DNA from: Anaerolinea thermophila
GTDB taxonomy: Bacteria > Chloroflexota > Anaerolineae > Anaerolineales > Villigracilaceae
Length of the DNA stretch: 27,685 nt
Assembly: GCA_020722305.1 (NCBI GenBank)
Contig: DYLB01000002.1
Span: forward strand, 15,077 to 42,761
Reading direction: 5' to 3'
Shown here: in pieces, positions 1-8,079 of the stretch
How positions within the stretch are numbered: position 1 is the first letter of the stretch
How the letters are laid out: the number at the start of each line of letters is the position of its first letter
Translations under genes and position numbers: made by a program
The notes under the pieces: generated by a model
Databases searched by the model: none
What the model was told of the DNA's origin: nothing
The model's input: the letters and a program-made list of their open reading frames with translations, nothing else

Positions 1-491
1 CCGGAAGTCTTGACGACCCAATAAAAAGCGCCCATGTTCAAGCCGGTCAGCAGGAAAACCGCCCATGAGTTCAGGAAGATGCTTGCGACGATCAGGCTGA
101 GTGGCACGAAGAGCAGGATCGTCAACCCCGGATTTGCGGACGCGGCCTCGGAAGCGATGATCATATAGGCATTGGCTCCCAGGCTGATGGAGAAAAGGAA
201 CACCCCGAATGAATAATATCTCGTCCGGCTCAGCGCGTAGGAGACCAGGGTGGCGAACAACGCCAGGCCGGTGGAGGCCAGCGTCCGCGGCAGGCCCCTG
301 TCAGCGGTCGAAAACAACGCTCCGAGGATCAAGGAGATCAAAATCACCAAGGTGAAGGAGCTTGCCAGGCGGGCCAGGTGTATTTCGCCGACTTCCTGCA
401 AGGACGGGTGAGGCGCGGTTGCCCAGTCCCAGGCTCGGGCCAAGAAATTTGGCTTTTCATTTCCAACGGAGGGTTTGGCTTGTTCGGTCAT
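1..491 (-). CDS. Membrane sensor protein, N-terminal part (cut by window edge)
   Basis: This reading frame is open from an ATG at 491 to the left edge, giving about 163 codons of the N-terminus. It begins MTEQAKPSVGNEKPNF. After about 40 soluble residues come several hydrophobic segments that look like a multi-helix membrane module. The region around the SRTRYYSFG motif closely parallels GRSRYYRLG in the protein encoded at 10559-12208, so the two are probably paralogues. If so, a GAF domain should follow outside the window. It starts 11 nt after the stop of the upstream sensor gene. An AAGGA Shine-Dalgarno sequence lies 8 nt before the ATG. It is therefore the tenth gene of the same transcript. 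The C-terminus, and hence any output domain, cannot be seen here. Confidence 0.8.
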   Translation of the reverse strand, partial: MTEQAKPSVGNEKPNFLARAWDWATAPHPSLQEVGEIHLARLASSFTLVILISLILGALFSTADRGLPRTLASTGLALFATLVSYALSRTRYYSFGVFLFSISLGANAYMIIASEAASANPGLTILLFVPLSLIVASIFLNSWAVFLLTGLNMGAFYWVVKTS

Positions 492-502
492 AAGAACAAT
501 CC

Positions 503-2386
503 TTAGCCGCGATCCTGGGCCGGGTTCTGACCCTGGAACTGGACCACAATGTCGGATCCGGGCATGACGCGCCCCAGTTCTTCGGCGGCGGCTTGCAGCA
601 CGTTGCGCATGTTGATCGAGGCGCTGATCTTGGCGCTGATGTCGCCGATGAGCTGTTCCTTGGCGGCACGGCGCTGGGATTCTTGCAGCAGGCGGGCGTT
701 CTCGAGCGCCAGGCCGACGCGCTCGGCTGCGGCCTGGATGATGGCGATTTCTTCCTGGGTGTATTTTTCTACATTTTTACCCAGGTCTACATCCAGCGTG
801 GCGATGGTCACGCCTCGAAGTTCAATCGGCACCTTGTAGATAGAGCTGCTTTGGGCGGAACCGCCATTCTCTTGCACGGGTTTTTTAAGCTGCTCCAGGC
901 CGGATTGGTTGGCGCGATACCCAAACAATGGTGACGAATTCGAAAATTGCCGCCACTCCGACTGGACGTAAAGCTGGATCGTCCTTTCGAGTTCTTTGAC
1001 CGTCTTTTGGGCAGTCTCGAACAGACGGGCATTTTCGATGGCGACCGCGACCTGGTTCGCCAGGGTCGTCAAGACTTCGATGTCTTCGTTGGAAAACGCG
1101 CCCGGTTCCTCGCTTTGGACGTCTAGCGCGCCGATAACCTCGGTCCCGATGATCAGGGGCAGCGCGATTTCCGAGCGCGTGGCGGGCAGGTCGGGGTTGT
1201 CGAAGTAAACGGCTTCACTCCCGACATCGAGAGCGACCTTGGCCCTTTTCTCGGAGATGGCGTAACCGACGATGCCTTCCTGCCCGACCCGGAGCTTGTG
1301 GTTGCGGGCGAGCATCTTCTGGCCCCCTTCAGAATTTGCCGCGCGCAACACAGCAAATTCCTGGTTTTCATCGAGCAGGAAAATCCCTGCATGATAATAG
1401 CCGAATTGCTCGCTGATCAATTTCGTAATATCCGGTAGCAGCTGGTCGAAATCTTGGATGGCGGCAATAGATTGGGCAACCTGAGCAATGGTTTGGAGTT
1501 GGGCGGCGCGGCGGGTCGTTTGGATGGAGGTAGCTTCGAGTTCTTTCGTGCGCGCTTTGACCCGGTCTTCGAGCGAATCGATCAGCTCGTTCAAGTTGGC
1601 GGTCATCTCGTTGAAATTTTGGGCAAGTTGGGCCACCTCCCGGACCTTGAGCGTGTCGGGGACACGCTCTGAGAGGTTCCCCTGGGAGATGCTCTGGGCC
1701 ACCTTGGCCAAGGTCATGATCGGAGCAGCCAGCACATTGCTCAACAGGATTCCCAAAATAACCACCAACACCAGGGTGCCAACGAAAATGACGATACTGA
1801 AATTGAAAAATTTTTGTTCCTTCTTGATCACCGTTTCTGCCGAAATATCTACACCAAGTACGCCGATCTTTTCTCCATTCGAATTGCGGATCGGCGCGTA
1901 GGCCGAAAGGAAAGTGCCGTATTCGTCGGTGTAGAAATCCGGTTCGACGATCGTGCTTTCGAGGGTGTCGAAGTTCTCGGCCAGGGTGGGCCCTGGTTCA
2001 AGGTAAACGCTCCCGAACTCCGCCAGGCCTTCATCGGCGGGAGTCCCCGCATCAACGATGAAGATGATGTCCTGGCCCTTTTTTACCATGGTGTAAACAT
2101 AAATGAGATCGGCGTCGGATTTTTTGATTTTGATGTTTTGTTCGTTGATGATTTGGAAATATTCATCGTTGGCAGCCTGAACCTTGAGGAGCATGTCCCC
2201 GTCCTGTTGGAGTGCCCCGACGGTCGTGATGCTCGCGAGGCGCTGGCGCAGCTCTTCGCGCAGTCCCTGGCGAAAATTCACATATAGCATGGTAATGATG
2301 ATCGCAGAAAGGAGTGTCCCGGCCAGGGCGAATGACACTGACAGGAGCAGTCTGGCCGATGGATATTTTTGGATATTTTGTTCCAT
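503..2386 (-). CDS. Cache-HAMP-GAF membrane sensor without output domain (627 aa)
   Basis: Predicted inner-membrane sensor. A transmembrane helix (about 12-35) is followed by a periplasmic single-Cache-like domain (36-194, with IYVYTMV and a late GVLGVDI strand), a second helix (195-217), HAMP (218-272) and a short coiled coil. A complete GAF domain spans about 306-453 and contains YYHAGIFLLDE, NPDLPATRSE and IGALDVQS. Next is a partial GAF-like stretch (470-566) around W478 and GYR (489-491). A C-terminal tail (567-618) resembles the first helix and strand of a GAF. No kinase, cyclase or GGDEF motifs are present. The gap to the upstream gene is 37 nt and the Shine-Dalgarno is weak (AAGG, 10 nt spacing). 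The ligand is unknown. The domain calls are family-level; the signalling role is inferred. Confidence 0.88.
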   Translation of the reverse strand: MEQNIQKYPSARLLLSVSFALAGTLLSAIIITMLYVNFRQGLREELRQRLASITTVGALQQDGDMLLKVQAANDEYFQIINEQNIKIKKSDADLIYVYTMVKKGQDIIFIVDAGTPADEGLAEFGSVYLEPGPTLAENFDTLESTIVEPDFYTDEYGTFLSAYAPIRNSNGEKIGVLGVDISAETVIKKEQKFFNFSIVIFVGTLVLVVILGILLSNVLAAPIMTLAKVAQSISQGNLSERVPDTLKVREVAQLAQNFNEMTANLNELIDSLEDRVKARTKELEATSIQTTRRAAQLQTIAQVAQSIAAIQDFDQLLPDITKLISEQFGYYHAGIFLLDENQEFAVLRAANSEGGQKMLARNHKLRVGQEGIVGYAISEKRAKVALDVGSEAVYFDNPDLPATRSEIALPLIIGTEVIGALDVQSEEPGAFSNEDIEVLTTLANQVAVAIENARLFETAQKTVKELERTIQLYVQSEWRQFSNSSPLFGYRANQSGLEQLKKPVQENGGSAQSSSIYKVPIELRGVTIATLDVDLGKNVEKYTQEEIAIIQAAAERVGLALENARLLQESQRRAAKEQLIGDISAKISASINMRNVLQAAAEELGRVMPGSDIVVQFQGQNPAQDRG

Positions 2387-2423
2387 GATAATTTTGCCTT
2401 ATCTGCAATTTCTTATGCGCAGG

Positions 2424-5216
2424 TCATAGTTCACCGGTAAGTTTCAAGGCTACTTCTGAAGCGCCCAGGATCTTTTTGAGTTCACTGACGGCTGTGGCCA
2501 TGATCGCTTCCAGGTCCGTTGATGCGCCGATTTTCGCCGAAATATCGCCGATGGCCGATTCGGTCACGGCCTTGCGCTGTGATTCCTCCAGCAGCATGGC
2601 CCCTTCGATGGCGATCCCCAGGCGTTCTGCAATTGCTTCGCTGATGTCCAACTCGTCCGGGTCCAGTTCCCGGTTGACGGGCAGGCGGACGTTCATGGTT
2701 CCGACCACCAGCCCGCGAACCTTGATCGGCACCGCCAGGGAGGTGTTTGGAACCTTTCCGTTCTTCTCGCGGATGGCAATTTTGCCGGTTGTACTGGCCT
2801 CCGCGATCTCAGGGAAATTAAGCAGTTCGCGGCTGGTTTGCACTTCGATGCCTTTGAAGTCATAGCGGACTTCTTGTCGGCCAAGATTGATGATCTTCCA
2901 CGTTTCCTGAAGGTTCTTCCCGTAAGCAGTCTGGGTTTCTGCCAATAATTTGCGCGAGTCTTCGAACAGGCGGGCGTTCTCGATGGCAATCGCGATCTGG
3001 TCGGCGAGGATGGATAACACCTCGATGTCCTCCTGTGAAAAGGCTCCGGGTTCCGTGCTTTGGACGTCCAGCGCCCCGATGATCTCATCCCCGACGCGCA
3101 AGGGCAGGGCGATTTCCGAACGGGTGTCGGGGAGGTCTGGGTTGTCGAAGAAAACGGCATCAGTTCCTACGTCCAGGGCGACGCGGGGCTTCCCAGTATA
3201 AGTCACAAAACCGACGATACCCTCCGATCCCACTTTTAGCCGGTGACTCCGGGCGAGCATCCGCCGGCCTCCTTCACTGTTGGCGGCGGTCAGGAAGGCG
3301 TACTCCTTGCTCCCGTCCAGCAGGAAGATGCCAGCGTGGTAATAACCGAAGCGTTCGCTAATCAATTGGACGATCCGGGGGAGTAGCTGGTGCAGTTCTC
3401 GAATGGTTGCAACCGAGTTGGCAACTTCCGCAACCGACTCGATCTGTTTCGAACGGTGGTCGGTTTGTTCCATCGCTTTTTCCAGGTCGGCGGTCCGTTC
3501 GTTCACGCGGGCTTCCAGGTCTTGGACCAGATCTTGCAGGTTATTGGCGAGGGTATTGAGCGACTCGCCGAGTTGGGAGAATTCGTCGCTTCCGGGAAGT
3601 TCGACGCGAGCGTTCAAGTTCCCTTCGGCTTGTTGGCGGGCGGTGTTGACGAGCGCCGTGACTGGGTGGAGGATGACGCGTTGCGAAATCGCCCGCAGGA
3701 CACCCAGGCTGATAACGGCAATGATGACGGCGAAAACAATGAGATTGCGGGTATTGGTGCGAATATTGGCCAGGGTCGCTGCCCGCGAATTGATGATCTC
3801 GAAAATCCCGATGATGCGGCCGCCGTAACCGATCATCGGGGCCACGTAAACCGCCAGTTCGTTCGCCCCATCCACCACCCGGACAGTCTGCGCCACGCCC
3901 GTTTCGAGGACTTGCGTATAGGTCTCGCCGTCAATGGGCAGGACGTTGGGATAGGTGCTGGCATAGTAGAAGAGTTTCGAGGAGGCTGAAAGCGGCGCGT
4001 CGAAGGCCGCCTTTAGACCGGCCGGTTGTGCGGCTTCGTAAGTCACCCACATGGTATAGTCGGCGCCTGTAGTGGATTTCAGGTTTTGGATGAAAGCAGT
4101 GTCGTAGTCAATGCCGACTTCGATCATCCCGACGAATTTCGACCTCTCCAACATGGGCGCCACGCCCCGGACGCCCAACCGATCTGGTCCTATTTCGACG
4201 CCGGCCACAGGCTGACGCAGCGCGAGAACGTCGGCTGCGGTGCGCCGATAGGTAATGTTATTGCCGTAACTCTCCGGGTCATGGACGCTCAAGAATACCG
4301 TGCCGTTAGGTTCCTCGACGTACAGGTGACGGATGTCGTAATCTTCTTTCAGGCTCGTGAACATGGGTGTGAGCAGTTCCAGAAGGCCATCGCGGTCCCG
4401 CGCCTCGAATAAGGCGATCACGTCTTCACGGTTTGCCAGGCTGATCGCCAGCGCGGCGGCCGCGTTCGATTGGCTTGCAACATAAGTGTTATAGCTTTCG
4501 TTCAGCAGGATCAGTTGCTGCTCTTCATCGGCCTCGACCTGCGCCCGGATGTTGTTTGTGCTGATCCAGGTCAATGACCCAAAAATGAGCAAAATAATGA
4601 CCAGAGGAATAGCCACTTTGGTTCCGATCGGCAGGCGCGGCCATTCTTGAACGGCAAGCGATCCCAAAAATAACAGCAGGAAGACCACGCCGGCTACCGG
4701 TCCGATCTGGGTGTTGGCCGGAACTTCAGCCCGATAGGCCGGGTCGAGCACCTCGACCGCGACGTTGATGAATATTGCCCCAATCAGGAACAGGATGGGG
4801 TTCTGGCGCTGTTGCGGGGGATAGACAAAGAAGAGGATGGGCAGGGAAACGATCCCGATGGCGATCGAAGTTGTTATGCCCCAGCCTGAATAGAGCAGAG
4901 GTGTCAGGACTGCCGGCAAGAAACCGGAATAATAAACGAGGTCTACTCCCCGATTGAAATCCCATCGGTGGATCAGAACAAAGCCCGAAACAGCGAGCAG
5001 AAACGCGGTCAGGAAAGCAAGAACGAGCAGGTACCCGAATGGGTTTTCGGGTGCGAAACCTGCATTTGCCAGTTGATAGATGGCGTAAGCGAGGATGAAG
5101 CCTTCGAGCAGCACGCTCAGGGCGGCAGCCCACAGCGCGCGCCGCCTTCGATCCTTATCGTGATCGTGGAGCGGTTGGATGGGGTCATTCGTCTGGTAAT
5201 CCATTTTGCTATTCAT
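2424..5216 (-). CDS. Multi-TM plus double-Cache, HAMP, GAF sensor without output domain (930 aa)
   Basis: Predicted membrane sensor with two stacked input regions. Residues about 28-190 form a multi-helix membrane module. Another helix (200-217) leads into a large periplasmic domain (218-490) resembling the dCache_3 type, with LYVEEPNGTVFLSVHDPESYG at 298-318 as a landmark. Helix 491-508, HAMP (509-565) and a coiled coil connect to a GAF domain (595-750; YYHAGIFLLD, NPDLPDTRSE). The half-GAF-like stretch (760-876) has Y765 and W773, followed by the shared tail (877-926). It ends without a kinase or cyclase domain. The ATG at 5216 overlaps the upstream stop by 8 nt. A second in-frame ATG at 5204 (residue 5) has AAGGA 11 nt upstream and may be the real start, which would remove the overlap. 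Either arrangement implies translational coupling. Confidence 0.88.
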   Translation of the reverse strand: MNSKMDYQTNDPIQPLHDHDKDRRRRALWAAALSVLLEGFILAYAIYQLANAGFAPENPFGYLLVLAFLTAFLLAVSGFVLIHRWDFNRGVDLVYYSGFLPAVLTPLLYSGWGITTSIAIGIVSLPILFFVYPPQQRQNPILFLIGAIFINVAVEVLDPAYRAEVPANTQIGPVAGVVFLLLFLGSLAVQEWPRLPIGTKVAIPLVIILLIFGSLTWISTNNIRAQVEADEEQQLILLNESYNTYVASQSNAAAALAISLANREDVIALFEARDRDGLLELLTPMFTSLKEDYDIRHLYVEEPNGTVFLSVHDPESYGNNITYRRTAADVLALRQPVAGVEIGPDRLGVRGVAPMLERSKFVGMIEVGIDYDTAFIQNLKSTTGADYTMWVTYEAAQPAGLKAAFDAPLSASSKLFYYASTYPNVLPIDGETYTQVLETGVAQTVRVVDGANELAVYVAPMIGYGGRIIGIFEIINSRAATLANIRTNTRNLIVFAVIIAVISLGVLRAISQRVILHPVTALVNTARQQAEGNLNARVELPGSDEFSQLGESLNTLANNLQDLVQDLEARVNERTADLEKAMEQTDHRSKQIESVAEVANSVATIRELHQLLPRIVQLISERFGYYHAGIFLLDGSKEYAFLTAANSEGGRRMLARSHRLKVGSEGIVGFVTYTGKPRVALDVGTDAVFFDNPDLPDTRSEIALPLRVGDEIIGALDVQSTEPGAFSQEDIEVLSILADQIAIAIENARLFEDSRKLLAETQTAYGKNLQETWKIINLGRQEVRYDFKGIEVQTSRELLNFPEIAEASTTGKIAIREKNGKVPNTSLAVPIKVRGLVVGTMNVRLPVNRELDPDELDISEAIAERLGIAIEGAMLLEESQRKAVTESAIGDISAKIGASTDLEAIMATAVSELKKILGASEVALKLTGEL
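3124..3149. repeat. Copy 1 of a 26-nt exact repeat inside paralogous GAF genes
   Basis: This 26-nt stretch is identical to 5861-5886. Both encode the conserved NPDLPDT part of the GAF domain in neighbouring sensor genes. It reflects gene duplication or conversion rather than a mobile element, and could serve as a recombination point. Confidence 0.8.
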
Positions 5217-8040
5217 CCTTGGATATCTGGATGCTGACCTCTGCCCCGGGCAATATGCGTCCCATTTCGCGGACGGCGGTGCGCAAAATATGATCGAGAT
5301 TGACCGAAGCGCCGATCTCCGCCGAGATTTCGCTGATGGTTTGCTCTTTCGCGGCTCGTTTCTGGCTTTCGACGATCAGCCTGGCGTTCTCTGCGGCAAT
5401 GGCAACCCGCTCGGCAATGGCCTGGGATATGACGATTTCATCCTCGGTCCAGACGTGTTTCCCGTCTGGGGGTTTGATCTGCAGCTTCCCGATTGTCACG
5501 CCGCGTAACCGGAGCGGGATGGCAAGGGTCTGCGCGCTTTTCGTTTTCCGGCCGGGATGGCCGTTCGTTATTGGCTCAGGTTTGTCGCCGTCGAAACGGT
5601 AACCGAGCAAGGGAATTTGCCGCCGGATGTCGGCCCAAGACTGACGGGTCAATTGCCGGTAAGCGGTCTCGGCCTCGGTCAGGGCCTGGCGAGACTCTTC
5701 GAACAGGCGGGCATTTTGGATGGCCGCACTGACGTGGTCGGCAAGGATGGATAGGATGTCGGCATCTTCAGGCGCGAATGCGTTGGGCTGTGTGCTTTGA
5801 ACGTCCAGGGCGCCAATGATTCGATCGCCGAATTTGAGCGGGAGGGCCATTTCGGAACGCGTGTCGGGGAGGTCTGGGTTGTCGAAATAAGCGGCATCAG
5901 CCTCCACGTCCAGGGCGATGCGAGGGCTGCCCGTTTCGGTAACGCGGCCTACGATTCCGACCTGTCCAACGCGCAATCTGTGGCCGCGGGCCAGCATCCG
6001 CTGCCCGCCTTCGCTGTTTGCCGCGCGTAGTTCAGCGAATTCCCCAGTCTCATCAATCAAGAAAATGCCGACATGGTAGAAGCCGAAGTGTTGGCTGATC
6101 ATCTGCGTCACGAGAGGCAGTAACTCGCCGATGTTTTGCGCGGCGCTGATTGTGCGCGAGACCTGGGCAATGGCTTCGAATTGCCCGGCGCGCCGTGAGA
6201 CCTGAACATGTGCCTCCTCCAGGTCAGCGGTGCGTTCGGTTACGCGGGCTTCGAGGCCGCTAATCAGCCCCTCGAGCTGGGTGGTCATGCTGTTGAACGC
6301 GGCTGCGAGCTGGCCGATCTCGTCACGGCTTTCGACCCTGGCGCGGATTGTCCGATTGCCGGAGGTGATCATTTCGGCAGCGGTTTTAAGGTTGCTTATC
6401 GGCTTCAGCAAAAATTGGAAGATTCTCGTCATCGCGGCCACGGATATCAACAACAATCCAAGCGAAATGATAATGGTAACGTTCGTCTGACGGGTGACAA
6501 TCTGGAAGGCTTCAGCCGTATCCTGGCGAACCATCACGGCCCAGCCGAGTTTTGCCACGGCGGCATTGATTTGTTGCTGGGTTAAAGACGTGGTAGAAGA
6601 AGCCCGGGCTTGCGCTTCGAGGCTGGAATATCCGAAGATGAATTCCACCCTGTTCTGGTCGGTTGCGATGTTGTAACCAGAGTCCTGGCTGAGGGCTTCC
6701 TGGATAATTTCGGAAGGGAGGTTCAATGAGTTGACCGTATCGGCGCGAGGATCGAAAATGATTTGACCCTGTTTATCGAAAATGACGGAATGCCTCGTTT
6801 CTCCCCTATCGTCTTCCGATCCTGAGATGATTTCTTCCAGCGCATCAATGATCAAGGTCGAACGCAAGACGCCTATGATTTCATTATCCTGGTTGTGGAT
6901 GGGGACGGCGATTAGCAGGGCCGTTACACCGGCGCTTTGGTCGAATTCGGGATTGGAAATGTAGACCGCTCCCTGCCCATTGTTCCAGGCGCTTTGCCAC
7001 CAGGCTTCATCCCCTTGATAGTAGTCGGAAAGCCTGGAGGTTGCAGAAACCGTCGCGCCATAACGGTCGGTTATGAAAACTTCTGTTTGCTCGGGGAAGG
7101 CCGCCAGAAAATCGTGCAAATATTGGTTTCCGGGATTAATCGCCCTATCTTTCGACAGGACGCGGCTGATCAATGGGTGATTGTCCGGGGCATTGATCCA
7201 GGATGTGTCCAACGCCTGAACGCGCGACAGGTTTTGTTCCTCCGAACCGGTGTATGAGGCGTTTTGTGCGGTGACTGCCTCGCTCAGGGTGTCCGAAATC
7301 GCCAGCACTTGCAACTGGCCTACTTTCTCTTGGAAGAAATTCAGGATTTGATCGGCCTGTTGGTTTGCCTGGGAGACGAAGCTCGTCCCGAACAATTCTT
7401 CGAATGCGTTTCGAGTTTGGTTTAGCAGGGCTGTTGCCAAAACCGAGAGAGATAGGAGCATCAGGATGCCGAACGGCACGGCCAACTTGACGCGCAAGCT
7501 GGCATCGAATACCCGGCGCATCGTTATTGCAAAGATGACGATACCTAAAAGCCCAATCAGCACCGCCGCGATAGTGATAAATGTTCGCGATTCGAGCCGC
7601 CAAGCCGGAGCGGACCATTCGGCGGCGAGGGATGCGGACGCGGCAATCGCAGCAAAAAGGATGGCCCGCTGGCGGCCCTTTTTCGGCAGTAAAAAACTGA
7701 TAATGAAGTACGAAGAAAGGATGATGTACGCAAAAGTGATGTAGCCCAGCTGCACGATGGCGTAAGACGCGGTCAGGGGGGCAACCCCGTTGACGGTCAA
7801 GAGCAGCCAGCTGCCTCGTTCCGGCTGCCCGCGTTTGATCATCCTGGTGCTCAGCAGGCTGAACAGGATGACCAGGGCTGTCATGGCGATAATGACGTAT
7901 GGCTGCCAGCCTCCGCCCTGAAGGGCCAGGTAGATGCCCAAAAACAGGAAAAGGGCACTATTTAATGCAATGACTGGCCCAATCAGGGCGGCCTCCCGGG
8001 TGGGATCCGCCGCCGGGGCCGGCAGCTTAGTTTCGATCAT
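5209..8040 (-). CDS. Multi-TM plus dCache, HAMP, GAF sensor without output domain (943 aa)
   Basis: Predicted membrane sensor. Residues 18-175 contain about six hydrophobic segments, and a further helix (183-205) enters a double-Cache-like periplasmic domain (206-515; landmarks VFITDRYGATVSA, DEAWWQ and LIAVPIHNQDNEIIGVL). Helix 520-540 is followed by HAMP (541-595), a coiled coil and GAF (625-780; FYHVGIFLIDE, NPDLPDTRSE, IGALDVQST). The half-GAF stretch (790-888) has Y794, W802 and GYRFDG (813-818). The tail (889-938) matches its paralogues. The RxWY amino-acid motif seen in the 822-residue paralogue is absent here, so the ligand probably differs. AGGAG sits 8 nt before the ATG. A 39-nt gap separates it from the upstream gene. 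No enzymatic output domain is visible. Confidence 0.88.
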   Translation of the reverse strand: MIETKLPAPAADPTREAALIGPVIALNSALFLFLGIYLALQGGGWQPYVIIAMTALVILFSLLSTRMIKRGQPERGSWLLLTVNGVAPLTASYAIVQLGYITFAYIILSSYFIISFLLPKKGRQRAILFAAIAASASLAAEWSAPAWRLESRTFITIAAVLIGLLGIVIFAITMRRVFDASLRVKLAVPFGILMLLSLSVLATALLNQTRNAFEELFGTSFVSQANQQADQILNFFQEKVGQLQVLAISDTLSEAVTAQNASYTGSEEQNLSRVQALDTSWINAPDNHPLISRVLSKDRAINPGNQYLHDFLAAFPEQTEVFITDRYGATVSATSRLSDYYQGDEAWWQSAWNNGQGAVYISNPEFDQSAGVTALLIAVPIHNQDNEIIGVLRSTLIIDALEEIISGSEDDRGETRHSVIFDKQGQIIFDPRADTVNSLNLPSEIIQEALSQDSGYNIATDQNRVEFIFGYSSLEAQARASSTTSLTQQQINAAVAKLGWAVMVRQDTAEAFQIVTRQTNVTIIISLGLLLISVAAMTRIFQFLLKPISNLKTAAEMITSGNRTIRARVESRDEIGQLAAAFNSMTTQLEGLISGLEARVTERTADLEEAHVQVSRRAGQFEAIAQVSRTISAAQNIGELLPLVTQMISQHFGFYHVGIFLIDETGEFAELRAANSEGGQRMLARGHRLRVGQVGIVGRVTETGSPRIALDVEADAAYFDNPDLPDTRSEMALPLKFGDRIIGALDVQSTQPNAFAPEDADILSILADHVSAAIQNARLFEESRQALTEAETAYRQLTRQSWADIRRQIPLLGYRFDGDKPEPITNGHPGRKTKSAQTLAIPLRLRGVTIGKLQIKPPDGKHVWTEDEIVISQAIAERVAIAAENARLIVESQKRAAKEQTISEISAEIGASVNLDHILRTAVREMGRILPGAEVSIQISKDE
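5216..5220 (-). promoter_or_regulatory. Shine-Dalgarno favouring the ATG at 5204
   Basis: On the minus strand AAGGA lies 11 nt before the ATG at 5202-5204. It is too close to serve the ATG at 5214-5216, with which it overlaps. The stop codon of the upstream 943-residue sensor (5209-5211) falls between this site and the downstream ATG, a layout typical of reinitiation. The spacing is a little long, so the start choice stays open. Confidence 0.35.
5861..5886. repeat. Copy 2 of a 26-nt exact repeat inside paralogous GAF genes
   Basis: Identical to 3124-3149, in the same position of the GAF reading frame of the 943-residue sensor. Related but diverged copies occur near 1180 and 8740. Confidence 0.8.
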
Positions 8041-8079
8041 TGCGGCAACTCCTATAGGATCCGCATGTTGGCAGTCTGA

